From Parabacteroides sp. AM08-6 (GTDB lineage Bacteria; Bacteroidota; Bacteroidia; Bacteroidales; Tannerellaceae), in the NCBI RefSeq assembly GCF_003473295.1, contig NZ_QRMP01000011.1:1-64000 (forward strand): a stretch of 64,000 bases of DNA, written 5' to 3'. Of this stretch, positions 37,050 through 50,035 are shown piece by piece. The notes beneath the pieces are model-generated. The model was not told the DNA's origin. It was given only the letters and a program-made list of their open reading frames with translations, and did not search any database. Positions within the stretch are counted from its first letter, which is position 1, and every line of letters begins with the position of its first letter. The position numbers were made by a program, and so were the translations under genes.

Positions 37050-37054
37050 AGGCG

Positions 37055-37351
37055 ATGGACGATAAGTTTCTTATACATGTAGAAATAGCCGATAAGAGTT
37101 ATGGGTTATGGATAGACCGGAAAGATGAACAGCTTGCGCGGGATGCCGCCAAACAAATCCGGACGAAAATAAACCAGTATCGGTTGAATTTTGCACAATC
37201 CGAAGTGGATGTAAAAGATTTGTTAGCCATGGTTGCTTTTCAGTTGTCCATGCATAATTTGCAACTGGAAGAAAAGAATGACACAAGTCCCTTTACTGAA
37301 AAGATACAAGAGCTGACAGTACAGCTGGAAAGCTATTTGAAGGATAAGTAG
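37055..37351 (+). CDS. zapA: cell division protein ZapA
   Basis: A 98-residue protein from MDDKFLIHVEIADKSYGLWI. It has the ZapA globular head (EQLARDAAKQIRTKINQYR) and a C-terminal coiled coil (QLSMHNLQLEEKND ... LTVQLESYLKDK) used for dimer contact. It binds FtsZ and stabilises the division ring. Together with the coiled-coil gene upstream it forms a probable divisome pair. Confidence 0.85.
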   Translation: MDDKFLIHVEIADKSYGLWIDRKDEQLARDAAKQIRTKINQYRLNFAQSEVDVKDLLAMVAFQLSMHNLQLEEKNDTSPFTEKIQELTVQLESYLKDK

Positions 37352-37458
37352 TTAATAGGATTGTAAGAATGTTTTCCGCACTGCTTTGCGTGGTTTTTCC
37401 ATGTAAGGGTGGTGCTTTTTTTGTATATATAATATAATGAATTTAAACTATAAGTAAA

Positions 37459-38997
37459 ATGGGAATGTATATAATCATATCAATAGCGACTTCCTTCATC
37501 ATTGGTGGTTTGCTTACATGGTTTGTCCTGCGATTCCTTTTGAAGTCGAGGTATGACTCTGTTCTGCGTGAGGCTGAAAAAGAATCTGAAGTTATGAAGC
37601 AGAAGAAATTGCTGGAAGTTAAAGAGAAATTTCTTCATTTGAAAGCGGACTTGGAAAAACAAGTTTCAGCCCGTAATTCGAAAATCCAGTCTGTGGAGGC
37701 TAAACTGAAACAACGTGAACTCACACTGAATCAGCGCCAGGAAGACCTGCAACGGAAGAATTGTGAAGTGGATGCAGTTAAGGAAAACTTGGCTACCCAG
37801 CTTGAACTTGTCGATAAAAAGAAACAGGATTTGGAAAAACTTCATCAGAGAGAAGTCGAACATTTGGAAACTTTATCCGGTTTGTCGGCTGAAGAAGCAA
37901 AAGAGCGTTTAATCGAATCGTTGAAAGACGAAGCGAAATCGGAGGCAACTTCTTATATAAATGAAATCATGGAAGAGGCGAAGATGACGGCTAACAAAGA
38001 AGCAAAGAAAATCGTTATCCAATCTATCCAGCGTGTTGCTACCGAAACAGCTATTGAGAATTCAATTACAGTTTTCCATATCGAGTCAGACGAAATTAAA
38101 GGACGTATTATCGGACGTGAAGGTCGTAATATTCGCGCATTGGAAGCAGCTACCGGCATTGAAATTGTTGTAGACGATACGCCTGAAGCCATCGTACTTT
38201 CCGGTTTTGACCCTGTCCGTCGCGAGATAGCTCGTTTGGCTCTGCATCAGTTGGTACAGGACGGACGTATTCATCCGGCCCGTATTGAGGAAGTAGTGAC
38301 GAAAGTAAGAAAACAAGTGGAAGACGAAGTCGTAGAGACGGGTAAGCGCACTGTGATAGATTTGGGTGTACATGGTCTGCATCCGGAACTTATTCGTATG
38401 ATTGGTAAGATGAAATATCGTTCATCTTATGGTCAGAACCTGTTGCAGCATGCTCGTGAAACGGCAAATCTGTGTGCCGTTATGGCTTCTGAGCTGGGAT
38501 TGAATCCGAAAAAAGCGAAACGTGCCGGTTTACTGCACGATATAGGCAAAGTGCCTGATGATGAACCGGAATTGCCGCACGCTATTTTGGGTATGAAGCT
38601 TTGTGAGAAATATAAGGAGAAACCGGATATTTGTAATGCAGTGGGAGCTCACCATGATGAAGTGGAGATGCAGACTTTGCTGGCTCCGATTGTGCAGGTG
38701 TGTGATGCTATTTCCGGTGCTCGTCCGGGTGCCCGTCGTGAAATTGTAGAGGCTTATATCAAACGTCTGAATGATCTTGAACAATTGGCTCTTTCTTATC
38801 CGGGGGTAGTGAAGACTTATGCTATTCAGGCCGGTCGTGAGCTGCGTGTAATTGTGGGAGCTGATAAGATTGATGATAAAGATACAGAAAACTTGTCGAA
38901 TGAAATTGCAAAGAAAATACAAGATGAAATGACCTATCCAGGTCAGGTGAAGATTACAGTTATTCGTGAAACGCGTGCTGTAAGCTACGCAAAATAG
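37459..38997 (+). CDS. rny: ribonuclease Y
   Basis: A membrane-bound endoribonuclease starting mRNA decay. The 512 residues are: an N-terminal transmembrane helix ([20 protein letters not shown]), a long coiled coil to about residue 190, a KH RNA-binding domain ([19 protein letters not shown]), and an HD phosphohydrolase domain with [11 protein letters not shown] and GAHHDEVEM. Complete, and followed by a strong terminator. Confidence 0.97.
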   Translation: MGMYIIISIATSFIIGGLLTWFVLRFLLKSRYDSVLREAEKESEVMKQKKLLEVKEKFLHLKADLEKQVSARNSKIQSVEAKLKQRELTLNQRQEDLQRKNCEVDAVKENLATQLELVDKKKQDLEKLHQREVEHLETLSGLSAEEAKERLIESLKDEAKSEATSYINEIMEEAKMTANKEAKKIVIQSIQRVATETAIENSITVFHIESDEIKGRIIGREGRNIRALEAATGIEIVVDDTPEAIVLSGFDPVRREIARLALHQLVQDGRIHPARIEEVVTKVRKQVEDEVVETGKRTVIDLGVHGLHPELIRMIGKMKYRSSYGQNLLQHARETANLCAVMASELGLNPKKAKRAGLLHDIGKVPDDEPELPHAILGMKLCEKYKEKPDICNAVGAHHDEVEMQTLLAPIVQVCDAISGARPGARREIVEAYIKRLNDLEQLALSYPGVVKTYAIQAGRELRVIVGADKIDDKDTENLSNEIAKKIQDEMTYPGQVKITVIRETRAVSYAK

Positions 38998-39012
38998 GTT
39001 TTTTATGGTTTT

Positions 39013-39050
39013 AAAGCGGGTATGTCGTGAGGACATACCCGCTTTTTTTT
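39013..39050 (+). terminator. intrinsic terminator of rny
   Basis: Arms AAAGCGGGTATGTC and GACATACCCGCTTT (14 bases, perfect), 5-base loop, then eight T. Confidence 0.92.
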
Positions 39051-39103
39051 ATTTGTCAGTTTTTCAACTTTTGTAAGATTAGTTTTTGTCCTAGTGAAAA
39101 GAT

Positions 39104-41134
39104 TTACCAGACCAAAGGAAATTCTGAAATTCTCAGTGTTGTACAACCATAGGGAATGAGTGTTATCTCCTCTACCGATTGATTGCTATTGTTGACAGAG
39201 AATGGTAATGGACCGGCCATTTCATTGTATGACTGCCAGGAAGGAATTTCTTTCGCTTTAGCCTTGATTTGGATTGGAGCATTTTCTACATTCCAGAAAT
39301 AAGTACCTGCTTGTTTATCCTTATCGATAGTTACCTGGAAGTTTTCCTGCATTTTTCCGAGAGTGGAAGCTAATATTCCATAATTCCATTTTGTAGGGGA
39401 AGTCACTTCATAATAGTCTTTTCCAAATTGGGTGATTTCATTGCCTTTGAACTCTTTCTTTACCCAATTCTCTTCCATCTTTAGTCCATATACCAACGGA
39501 CCTCGCTCTATGGCTATGGAGTTTTCATACCACCTGCTTGTACTAACTTCCATCGGCAAATGTAATACAATTTGGTCTCCGCTTTTCCATGTACGGCGAA
39601 TAACGGCAACACTATTCCCTTTTGCTGTTGTTTCTGCTATGCCATTGATGGTTACAGTAGCTTCCTTGCACCATCCCGGTATGCGTAAATGGAGCGGGAA
39701 TGTTACTTCTTTCACTTTTTTGTCAAGTAATTGAATAGCCAACTGGATTTTGTCATCCATCGGATAATATGTATCTTCTGTAATTTTAATCTTATTTCCA
39801 TTTCCAACCAAAGCTGTTACTTCTGACGGGGAATAAACTAAAGCAGCAATACCATTATCCGGTGTAGCATACCAAAGACTTTGTACAAACTTAGGCCAGC
39901 CTTGGTGCATATTGGAAAAGCAGCAAGGGTATCCTGTCCTTGTTCCATATATAATATCTGTTTCCGCATGGCTATTATTTTCATAGAAATTATGAGCATG
40001 ACGAGTTATCATAACCTGATTAGCCTGCTGAAAGTATTGTTTATCCATAAAATCATCGGTAATCTGGGTCGGGAGAGCATTGAATGCAATACGTTCCAAA
40101 TGGTCTGTAAAAGCTAAATCCCCTGTTATCTCCATCATTTTTTCCAACGAATACATCAATTCGACGGCGGAACATAATTCGGAACCCTGAGTCGGGTTAT
40201 TTCCATGCAGCCCTTCATCTCCACCATACATACCTTGAGGTTGTCCGTTATATTGCCGGATGTCTGCGAAGCCTTTCTTTACGGCATCGATATATTTTCT
40301 TTCCGGATTTTGTTGATAGTAAATAATAGGTTCTTTTATCCCTTGTGCCAAATTTACACAATGGATGGTATTAAAGCGAGTTAAATCGTTGCGATTGAGG
40401 AACATGTCAACAAAATCATAACTTTGTTCGTGCAATAAATTACCTAAATCAAGCAGGAAATTATCACCGGTTATATTGTACAACCAGTAAACTGCCTGAA
40501 GATTATCGCATGCACGATATTCAGCCCAGAAAGTCCAGCGACCGAGCGGGGTGGAAGGAAGTGTTTCCAATTGGTATTGAAAATAGCGGGTCATGAAATC
40601 AATCACTCGTTTGTCGCCTGTAGCCGAATAATATTGTTGCATGATTTTCAACATTACCATCCGGGGCCACCAATCGGCAGAGTTATCCCGCTGAATGCCA
40701 GGTTCGGGACCATAATCTTTAGCAGGGCCAAAGAACCCGTCTGCACGCTGACTTTTTAATGTCCATTCTATCCAGGGTTGCACTTTCTGTTTTAATTCTT
40801 TGTCGTCGAGGATATAAGCTAGTGGCAATAAACCATCTATCCAATACGGTCCTCTTTCCCATTGGTCGCCGTCACCACCTAACCAGCCGTTTCGGGGACC
40901 CATTACTTCCGGATATAAGATGTCCATTTGGCTGGAAGCTCCTTTTTTCTGCCGTTCAAGCATTTCAAGAAGCCATCCTTGGGGTTTGATGTTGCCTAAT
41001 GGCAGCTCCATATAGGGCTTTTGAATTAAAGGATACCTGTTATTTGAATAAAGAGGGTTGTCGGCTGTCCCTTTTTGTGGGAAGCTGAATAAAAAGCTCA
41101 TAATTAGTAGAGACAAAATGACTTTACACTTCAT
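39104..41134 (-). CDS. secreted GH127-like (DUF1680) beta-L-arabinofuranosidase family protein
   Basis: A 676-residue exported protein with a signal peptide. The alpha/alpha-barrel of the DUF1680/GH127-GH146 clan is clear: WERGPYWIDGLLPLAY, DNSADWWPRMVMLKI, CDNLQAVYWLYN, and the paired cysteines GYPCCFSNMHQG at residues 404-405. In GH127 such cysteines hold a zinc and one serves as nucleophile. Substrate is most likely beta-L-arabinofuranose in plant glycans, but other specificities exist in the clan. It is the third of three co-directional glycosidases. Confidence 0.82.
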   Translation of the reverse strand: MKCKVILSLLIMSFLFSFPQKGTADNPLYSNNRYPLIQKPYMELPLGNIKPQGWLLEMLERQKKGASSQMDILYPEVMGPRNGWLGGDGDQWERGPYWIDGLLPLAYILDDKELKQKVQPWIEWTLKSQRADGFFGPAKDYGPEPGIQRDNSADWWPRMVMLKIMQQYYSATGDKRVIDFMTRYFQYQLETLPSTPLGRWTFWAEYRACDNLQAVYWLYNITGDNFLLDLGNLLHEQSYDFVDMFLNRNDLTRFNTIHCVNLAQGIKEPIIYYQQNPERKYIDAVKKGFADIRQYNGQPQGMYGGDEGLHGNNPTQGSELCSAVELMYSLEKMMEITGDLAFTDHLERIAFNALPTQITDDFMDKQYFQQANQVMITRHAHNFYENNSHAETDIIYGTRTGYPCCFSNMHQGWPKFVQSLWYATPDNGIAALVYSPSEVTALVGNGNKIKITEDTYYPMDDKIQLAIQLLDKKVKEVTFPLHLRIPGWCKEATVTINGIAETTAKGNSVAVIRRTWKSGDQIVLHLPMEVSTSRWYENSIAIERGPLVYGLKMEENWVKKEFKGNEITQFGKDYYEVTSPTKWNYGILASTLGKMQENFQVTIDKDKQAGTYFWNVENAPIQIKAKAKEIPSWQSYNEMAGPLPFSVNNSNQSVEEITLIPYGCTTLRISEFPLVW

Positions 41135-41195
41135 TGTTGTAAATTTAAAATTAAAAATATTTATTGGTCTATAAGATTACAAACATTCATTCATT

Positions 41196-44100
41196 TTATT
41201 TCTTAACAGTAATGGCCACAGGTCCGAGAAGTCCGCTTTCTCTTAACGGCTCATTTTTATCCGGCCATCTTAAAACCCATGTTTTCCGTTCGGCTTCAGG
41301 CTGAGCCGCATCGTAGACAAGCCGGTTGAACCAAGTACTTGTTACTTTTACGGTCAGTGAGTTTTCCCCGGATTGAACGGCCTTTGTTATGTCTACCTGA
41401 TAAGGTGAAGTCCAGACTGTTTGGACCGGTTTACCGTTTAGGATTACTTCTGCAATCATATCCACTTTTCCTAAATTGAGGATGAATTGAGCATCCGGAA
41501 GCTTATCCACATTGAATGTGGAGGAATATTCTACCGTACCCGAAAATGCCTTTGCTTCTGCGGAAACATCCAACTCTTTCCACGGCTTCAATTCCGATAT
41601 TTGGATACTGGCAGGTGCTCCCCATCCGGCCGGGAATTTAAGCTCCCAAGGTTGGTCGAGAGAAATTGTACCTGTGACTTTCTTCTCCATTGCGCTTTTT
41701 ACCCCGTTTTCCGGTTTGTCTTTACGGAATACGACAAAGTAAGACCCCGCTTGTGGCAAGTCTATCTTAACAGAGGTACGGTCGCCTCTTTTTTCAGATA
41801 TGGCAGGAGATACTTCGCCTGTCATCGGATCCCATATTTCGACTGAGCCGTTGTTACGGAAATCCAGTTCTCCCCGGAAACTTTCGTTTTGGGGAACTGT
41901 AACAAAATACCAGTCGGCATTGTTTGTTTTTCTATGTAACCATAAAGCTTTTGAACCTTTCACATCCGGTTCGATATTCAATTGTTTTAAAGCTTCCGCC
42001 AAACTGATACCGGAGACAATTCGGCCTTTTCCTACTTGGCGAATACCTGTTTTAGAAGTATTTCCCCATATACTTTTCACAGCCTTATCAAAGCGTTTTT
42101 GTGCACTTTTTCCCCCTGAAAGAGTGGCCAGTCCGAATGGAGCTTCTCCAATTACGGTAGCTCCTTCTTGGATAAGTGCTTGCAATTTCTCTATTGTTTC
42201 CGGACGCATACGCGGTACTTCCGGCAACCAAAGAACCCGGTAACGGAGACCTTCCGGTGTCACCAAATCGCCATTATCTACAGTAAGCCGGTTCAGCAAT
42301 ACGTCCGGATTACAATAATCATATTTAAAACCTTCCGGGAACGGAGCCTTTTGGTCCGGTTTATGATTTATTTCATCTCCCAAATACCAAAGCACATCCG
42401 ATACAGGAATACCTCTTTCTTGCAGATAACTGCAACGAGCCAGGTAAGTAGTAAATTCAGGCATATATTTCCACCAAGTCTGTCCGCGTAGAAACGGTGT
42501 GCCTATTCCGGCGCCGGAAAAAGAGGTTCCGGGCTGCAGGAATCCTACCTGCGGATTATGTGTATAGGTGTGGAATACCAAATGTGTAACCCCCTCTATA
42601 CAATTAATATTAGCGACCTCTTTCAACATTTGCCAATGTTCGTCCCAAGTATGATTGAAGGAGGTGAATGCTTCTGCCGCTATACGGGGTTTGCCGTATA
42701 TACGAGCAGCCGAAGTTGTTGGTTTAATAGGCTTGAAATTAAGTGAACCTACGAAATTTTCCATCAAAGGTTGCCAAAACTCACACATCGGGACATCGGC
42801 AAACTTGAAATATTCCAGAATATCGGCGGGGAAAACATCTCCGGCTGCTGTTTCATACGTAATGGACAAACCATTCTCTTTCGCCAATTTCGCCATATTC
42901 CCATAAAAATTGTAGGCAAAAAGCTTATTGATAACCATGCGCCAGTCGCATAAAAAGCGGAAAGTACTTTCCTCGTCATCTACTACATAACCGAAAATAG
43001 CGGGAAGCCATTTCTGTAACGGATAGCCTGTCATTTGTTCGAATTCTTTATCCAGACCGGCAGTCCACGTCTGTGTACGGCATTCCCAACTATCCATCAG
43101 CATTCCTTTCAGCAATCCATTTGCCAGCGGACCGTTTTTGCCGGAAAGACGGCCGATATATCCGGCAAAATGAGCATTGGAGCCTTCTGTGGAAAGTTTG
43201 TTGCATTCCCATCCTGTCCCTTCGGGAGGAGCGGGGGAGTTGCGTTGACCGGTGTTGACATGTCCGATACGTAAAACCGTCCATTTACCTTTGGGCGCTT
43301 TCCATTTTAAATTCCCTTGCTTATCCATCGAGGCTGTAATATCCATCATTTGTGCCGATTTCAAGAATGTTTCGGGAGCACGTTGTCTGGAATCTCCGCT
43401 TCTTTCGATACTTCTCAAAAGCCATCCGGCTTCTGCTTCCCAGTTGTTTTTCCGCGAGGCGGTAAATAAACGAAGTGATCTAAGTGAAATATCATGTTGG
43501 TTAATAATGGAAATCTTGTATTTTTTAGCTCCTTTAGTCTCCGAACAAGCTAACGAAATCGGATAATTTTCTTGCCAGTCACTTTGAGGCAAATCCGTAT
43601 TTAATATTTCCTGAATAGTTCCGTTTGCCAAATAAGCTTCCACCTTGACCCTGATTCCCGGTTCAAAACACCAAGGATGACTTGCTTCGTTGATGGAGGG
43701 AAATTCCAGTGTACGAATTGTAACTTCCTGTGGGAATTCCACTTCCAGCCAATTCGGATTTTTATCTGTAGCGGGAGACAAATGCATAGATTTGTCAGAC
43801 TTCCCCAATAGGTAATTTTCCCAGTTCTCTCCCTCCTTATTGCTTTTGAATGAAACCGGTTTCAACGGTTGCTCATCATCGTCCATGGGAGTAGGGAAGG
43901 CTATGACCATTAAGTCGTTATAATCTCTCCAATCTTCATTACTGGGTTGGGGGGTAGGAAGGCTTTTACTTATTTCGCTGCCTCCCGTTATATCTGTCCG
44001 GCTCCAGACCAGATGCCGCATAGCATTGGACGGTTCTATCCAAGGCCCGCCGGACATGGCCCATCCCGGGCAATTTTGCATTGTGAATCGTAATCCTAAC

Positions 44101-44468
44101 CGCCGGCATTCTTGCGCCGTATGTTTGACCATATCATCCCACATCGGGCTGAGACAGGCTATTTGGGGGTCGACTCCGGGCCAAGGGCCGCCAAATTGCC
44201 CGTGAAATAAATGAATTCCGGCGAATCCTGCATTGGCAATCGCCTCCAAATCGGTAGTAATACCTTTAATAGAAACGTTTCCTCCGATGTAATGGAACCA
44301 GGTTTCCGGATAGAATACTTTGCCGGGTGTCTTAAATTTGTTTATATCCGAATCATTAAAAGGACAATACAGTTCATCCTTAGAAGGGGTGATGGGTACT
44401 TGTGCTTCTAAAACTTGATTGCAGGTAACAATGCAAATCAATAATAAAGAAAATATTACGTGCTTCAT
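41196..44468 (-). CDS. secreted GH106-family glycosidase (alpha-L-rhamnosidase-like)
   Basis: A 1090-residue exported enzyme. The start after the signal peptide (YPETWFHYIGGNVSIKGITTDLEAIANAGFAGIHLF) follows GH106 (typical WxWMNGN..KEGI..DLE), as do the large catalytic region and the C-terminal beta-sandwich (LSVTVTSTWFNRLVYD-type jelly roll, galactose-binding fold). The family removes alpha-L-rhamnose from pectin, notably rhamnogalacturonan. It lies 61 bases before the GH127-like gene, with no terminator between them, so they are probably co-transcribed. Confidence 0.82.
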   Translation of the reverse strand: MKHVIFSLLLICIVTCNQVLEAQVPITPSKDELYCPFNDSDINKFKTPGKVFYPETWFHYIGGNVSIKGITTDLEAIANAGFAGIHLFHGQFGGPWPGVDPQIACLSPMWDDMVKHTAQECRRLGLRFTMQNCPGWAMSGGPWIEPSNAMRHLVWSRTDITGGSEISKSLPTPQPSNEDWRDYNDLMVIAFPTPMDDDEQPLKPVSFKSNKEGENWENYLLGKSDKSMHLSPATDKNPNWLEVEFPQEVTIRTLEFPSINEASHPWCFEPGIRVKVEAYLANGTIQEILNTDLPQSDWQENYPISLACSETKGAKKYKISIINQHDISLRSLRLFTASRKNNWEAEAGWLLRSIERSGDSRQRAPETFLKSAQMMDITASMDKQGNLKWKAPKGKWTVLRIGHVNTGQRNSPAPPEGTGWECNKLSTEGSNAHFAGYIGRLSGKNGPLANGLLKGMLMDSWECRTQTWTAGLDKEFEQMTGYPLQKWLPAIFGYVVDDEESTFRFLCDWRMVINKLFAYNFYGNMAKLAKENGLSITYETAAGDVFPADILEYFKFADVPMCEFWQPLMENFVGSLNFKPIKPTTSAARIYGKPRIAAEAFTSFNHTWDEHWQMLKEVANINCIEGVTHLVFHTYTHNPQVGFLQPGTSFSGAGIGTPFLRGQTWWKYMPEFTTYLARCSYLQERGIPVSDVLWYLGDEINHKPDQKAPFPEGFKYDYCNPDVLLNRLTVDNGDLVTPEGLRYRVLWLPEVPRMRPETIEKLQALIQEGATVIGEAPFGLATLSGGKSAQKRFDKAVKSIWGNTSKTGIRQVGKGRIVSGISLAEALKQLNIEPDVKGSKALWLHRKTNNADWYFVTVPQNESFRGELDFRNNGSVEIWDPMTGEVSPAISEKRGDRTSVKIDLPQAGSYFVVFRKDKPENGVKSAMEKKVTGTISLDQPWELKFPAGWGAPASIQISELKPWKELDVSAEAKAFSGTVEYSSTFNVDKLPDAQFILNLGKVDMIAEVILNGKPVQTVWTSPYQVDITKAVQSGENSLTVKVTSTWFNRLVYDAAQPEAERKTWVLRWPDKNEPLRESGLLGPVAITVKK

Positions 44469-44579
44469 GGTCTAAATAACTTATAAGTTTACAAATATAA
44501 TAGGATTTTAGTGAAATGATAGATAAAACCGGAAAAATGCGTTGAATTTGTCAATTTGCCGATAAGTTCGTATAAAAAG

Positions 44580-44617
44580 AGAAGGGCTGCTCCTTTTTCC
44601 ATTGGAACGGCCCTTCT
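44580..44617 (-). terminator. terminator of the GH2 beta-galactosidase gene
   Basis: AGAAGGGC-x-GTTCC-type arms (AGAAGGGCTGCTCC / GGAACGGCCCTTCT) and, on the minus strand, a CTTTTTAT tail. It separates the GH2 gene from the two glycosidase genes downstream. Confidence 0.8.
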
Positions 44618-44640
44618 ACATAAATCCTATCAGGTTTTAC

Positions 44641-48039
<3,399 letters not shown>

Positions 48040-48069
48040 TTAGATTAGCACATTGTTCGTTGAATAGTG

Positions 48070-48110
48070 AAGAGGATGCTGCTGATGTTTCATTAGCAAC
48101 ACCCTCTTTT
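48070..48110 (-). terminator. terminator between the DUF3332 gene and the GH2 gene
   Basis: AAGAGGATGCTGCTGAT pairs imperfectly with ATTAGCAACACCCTCTTTT; on the minus strand it follows the DUF3332 stop. Confidence 0.7.
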
Positions 48111-48129
48111 CCCATTATTCAATATCCAA

Positions 48130-48684
48130 TTATCTTGCTGCGTAGTATGAATAACCTTCGGCAACCTGCTTGAAAGCAAGCACACCTGCCTTGTTTAATT
48201 CTACATTCATTTCTTTGCCGTCCGGAAGGAACATTACTACTTCGTCTTTTCCGTTGAACTTCAGCAGCTTGGTTGCTTCGCCTTCTGCTTCTACACTCCA
48301 GCTTTTATCCGTTTCGTCAAATACGAGGTCGATAGCTTTTTCTTCCCCTTCTTTCTGAATATGATAACCGTCTTTCTTGGTTTCTACGGTATAGACACCG
48401 TCTTTAGTATCGATAGTCTTGACATTTCCGGCATCGGCAACAGGGTTGTCGCCGCTCCAGAACTCGATGGAGTTCAATACCAAGACATCGGCAAGTGCGG
48501 ATATTTCATAAACCGGAACAATCCAGAATGCAATGAAAACTAATTCGTTCACAAATTTACTGTCAATGTTTCTATTCCAATCCAGCAATTTGTTTGTCAA
48601 TCCGAAAGAACCGATACAGGAAGAGAATAAGACACTGCTGGCTAAAGTCGTAGCCACTAATAATGTTAAACTTTTTTTCTTCAT
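48130..48684 (-). CDS. DUF3332 family lipoprotein
   Basis: A 184-residue lipoprotein with lipobox LFSSC (Cys23) followed by GSFGLTNKLLDWNRNIDSKF, the conserved start of DUF3332, a hydrophobic segment (ELVFIAFWIVPVYEISALADVLV) and a beta-rich C-terminus. The family is found next to many unrelated genes in Bacteroidota and gammaproteobacteria; its role is unknown. It is a single-gene unit between terminators. Confidence 0.85.
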   Translation of the reverse strand: MKKKSLTLLVATTLASSVLFSSCIGSFGLTNKLLDWNRNIDSKFVNELVFIAFWIVPVYEISALADVLVLNSIEFWSGDNPVADAGNVKTIDTKDGVYTVETKKDGYHIQKEGEEKAIDLVFDETDKSWSVEAEGEATKLLKFNGKDEVVMFLPDGKEMNVELNKAGVLAFKQVAEGYSYYAAR

Positions 48685-48772
48685 AAATTATTCAATATTT
48701 GTAGTTAATCTGTGAGCGAAGATAATAACTTTTTGATAATTGATTGTTATGTTAGGACATAAAGAACAAAAA

Positions 48773-48816
48773 AAATACAGGTGGATGATGTTTCCCATCA
48801 GTCTCACCCGTATTTT
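48773..48816 (-). terminator. terminator of the NigD-like gene
   Basis: AAAATACAGGTG pairs with CACCCGTATTTT around a loop with its own ATGATG/CATCA pairing, and the minus strand continues into a T run. Confidence 0.8.
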
Positions 48817-48838
48817 GAATGAATATATGTAATGTAGT

Positions 48839-49591
48839 TTACTGTAGTTTTAAAACGCTTCTTTCGGCTGCAATCTCGGCAGTAGCCGGAGTCGACTTGC
48901 GTGTGCAATAATTAAAATCCACTGATTTGTTGCCGCTGAATGATTTCCATTTTAATTTCAGCTTGACGGTTTTGCCTTGCGTATCGGGGAGAGCGTCCAG
49001 TTTGAAAGCAACCAGTCCGTCTGCCGGCTTGCCGTATACATCCCCGTATGCATTGTGGCGGAATTCCACTTCGTAAGGATTGTTCGGGTCTTGGCTTGCC
49101 AATAAGTTGACGTAATGGGGCTTGCTGTTTTGGCCTCCCCATCTGGTTCTGAAACGGAGGGTCAGATAACCGTCTTCGGCGATAGTCACCCAATCGTTGA
49201 CTATTTCCACCGGGTCGTTGCCGTATACCGAGTCGTTGTTCAAGTCCAAGTCGGGAGCAATCGTTTTTGTCAGAATACTGTCAATCCAGTTGATATGTAC
49301 CGCCTTGTCGTAGCCTTCGGATGGTTCGTTTACCAATTGGCAATTCACCAAAGCTCTCACTTCCCTGTCTCCATAAGGGGAAGAGGTTACGTTTACCGGC
49401 AGCAACGTTGTGCTGTCGTCCAATTGCAAGAAGAAGGATTTGTTGTCTATCGGTTTGACGGTTACCAGCGCGTTGGGAAATACCATCGCGTAATTGTAGC
49501 CATCGTCGTCCGAACAAGACTGGAACATCATCAACCCCGCAACCATCATCACCGAGGCAAACATTTTATTGAAACTAAAAAGCCCTTTCAT
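48839..49591 (-). CDS. NigD-like lipoprotein
   Basis: A 250-residue lipoprotein (lipobox MFQSC, Cys26, followed by SDDDGYNY). The body matches NigD-like proteins of Bacteroidales: ALVTVKPIDNKSFFLQLDDSTTL near residue 41, the OB-fold-like first half, VEIVNDWVTIAEDGYLTLRFRT and a beta-sandwich end. The name comes from a bacteriocin locus, but most members are orphan surface lipoproteins of unknown role, as here. Confidence 0.85.
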   Translation of the reverse strand: MKGLFSFNKMFASVMMVAGLMMFQSCSDDDGYNYAMVFPNALVTVKPIDNKSFFLQLDDSTTLLPVNVTSSPYGDREVRALVNCQLVNEPSEGYDKAVHINWIDSILTKTIAPDLDLNNDSVYGNDPVEIVNDWVTIAEDGYLTLRFRTRWGGQNSKPHYVNLLASQDPNNPYEVEFRHNAYGDVYGKPADGLVAFKLDALPDTQGKTVKLKLKWKSFSGNKSVDFNYCTRKSTPATAEIAAERSVLKLQ

Positions 49592-49763
49592 AAAGCGTCC
49601 TATTTTTTATTAGTTGTTTAACAGATTATTTTTGATTCACATTAATACAAATGCAATTTTAGCGGAAAAAGCTGCATACGGGAATGTTAATTAAACAAAA
49701 TGATAGGGGAAATGGGCCATTTGTTCCTGAATTGTGCCTGTGAAAGCTTGTTGAGCTGACGAA

Positions 49764-49845
49764 TGCCAATAGGGTGGCACTGGAGTGCCAATACTGTGGC
49801 ACAGGAGTGTCACCTTATTGGCACTCTTGTGCCATCGGCATGGCA
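49764..49845. repeat. cluster of nested GGCAC/GTGCC palindromes
   Basis: A 17-base inverted repeat (TGCCAATAGGGTGGCAC at 49764-49780, GTGTCACCTTATTGGCA at 49807-49823) encloses smaller hairpins such as GGCACTGGAGTGCC and GTGCCAATACTGTGGCAC, and GGCACTCTTGTGCC follows. No coding frame. Alternative pairings are possible, so it could be a cruciform, a structured RNA or an array of protein sites. Confidence 0.8.
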
Positions 49846-49861
49846 CTATGAAGAGGCTGTA

Positions 49862-50014
49862 TGTTAACGATTATCGTTGACTACTATCCGTCTTATATAT
49901 AAGTCAGGTTGACTCGGTTAAAACTAAAACATAATAAAGGTTGACCTTTGTGTGTTAACGATTTTCGTTGACTACTTTCCGTCTTATATGTAAGGCAGGT
50001 TGACTCGGTTAAAA
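49862..50014. repeat. 62-bp direct repeat, two copies 91 bases apart
   Basis: Copies at 49862-49923 and 49953-50014 differ at four positions. Each starts with TGTTAACGAT, holds a small inverted repeat (AACGAT-T-ATCGTT in copy 1) and ends with TTGACTCGGTTAAAA. They fill the gap before the DUF6078 gene's 3' end. Unknown role. Confidence 0.85.
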
Positions 50015-50035
50015 ACCGTCAAATAAAAAAGTAAA

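Noticed and set aside
37352..37458. 6S RNA between zapA and rny, as near zapA in E. coli
   Set aside because: The gap is only 107 bases, too short for 6S RNA, and shows just a weak hairpin with a T run.
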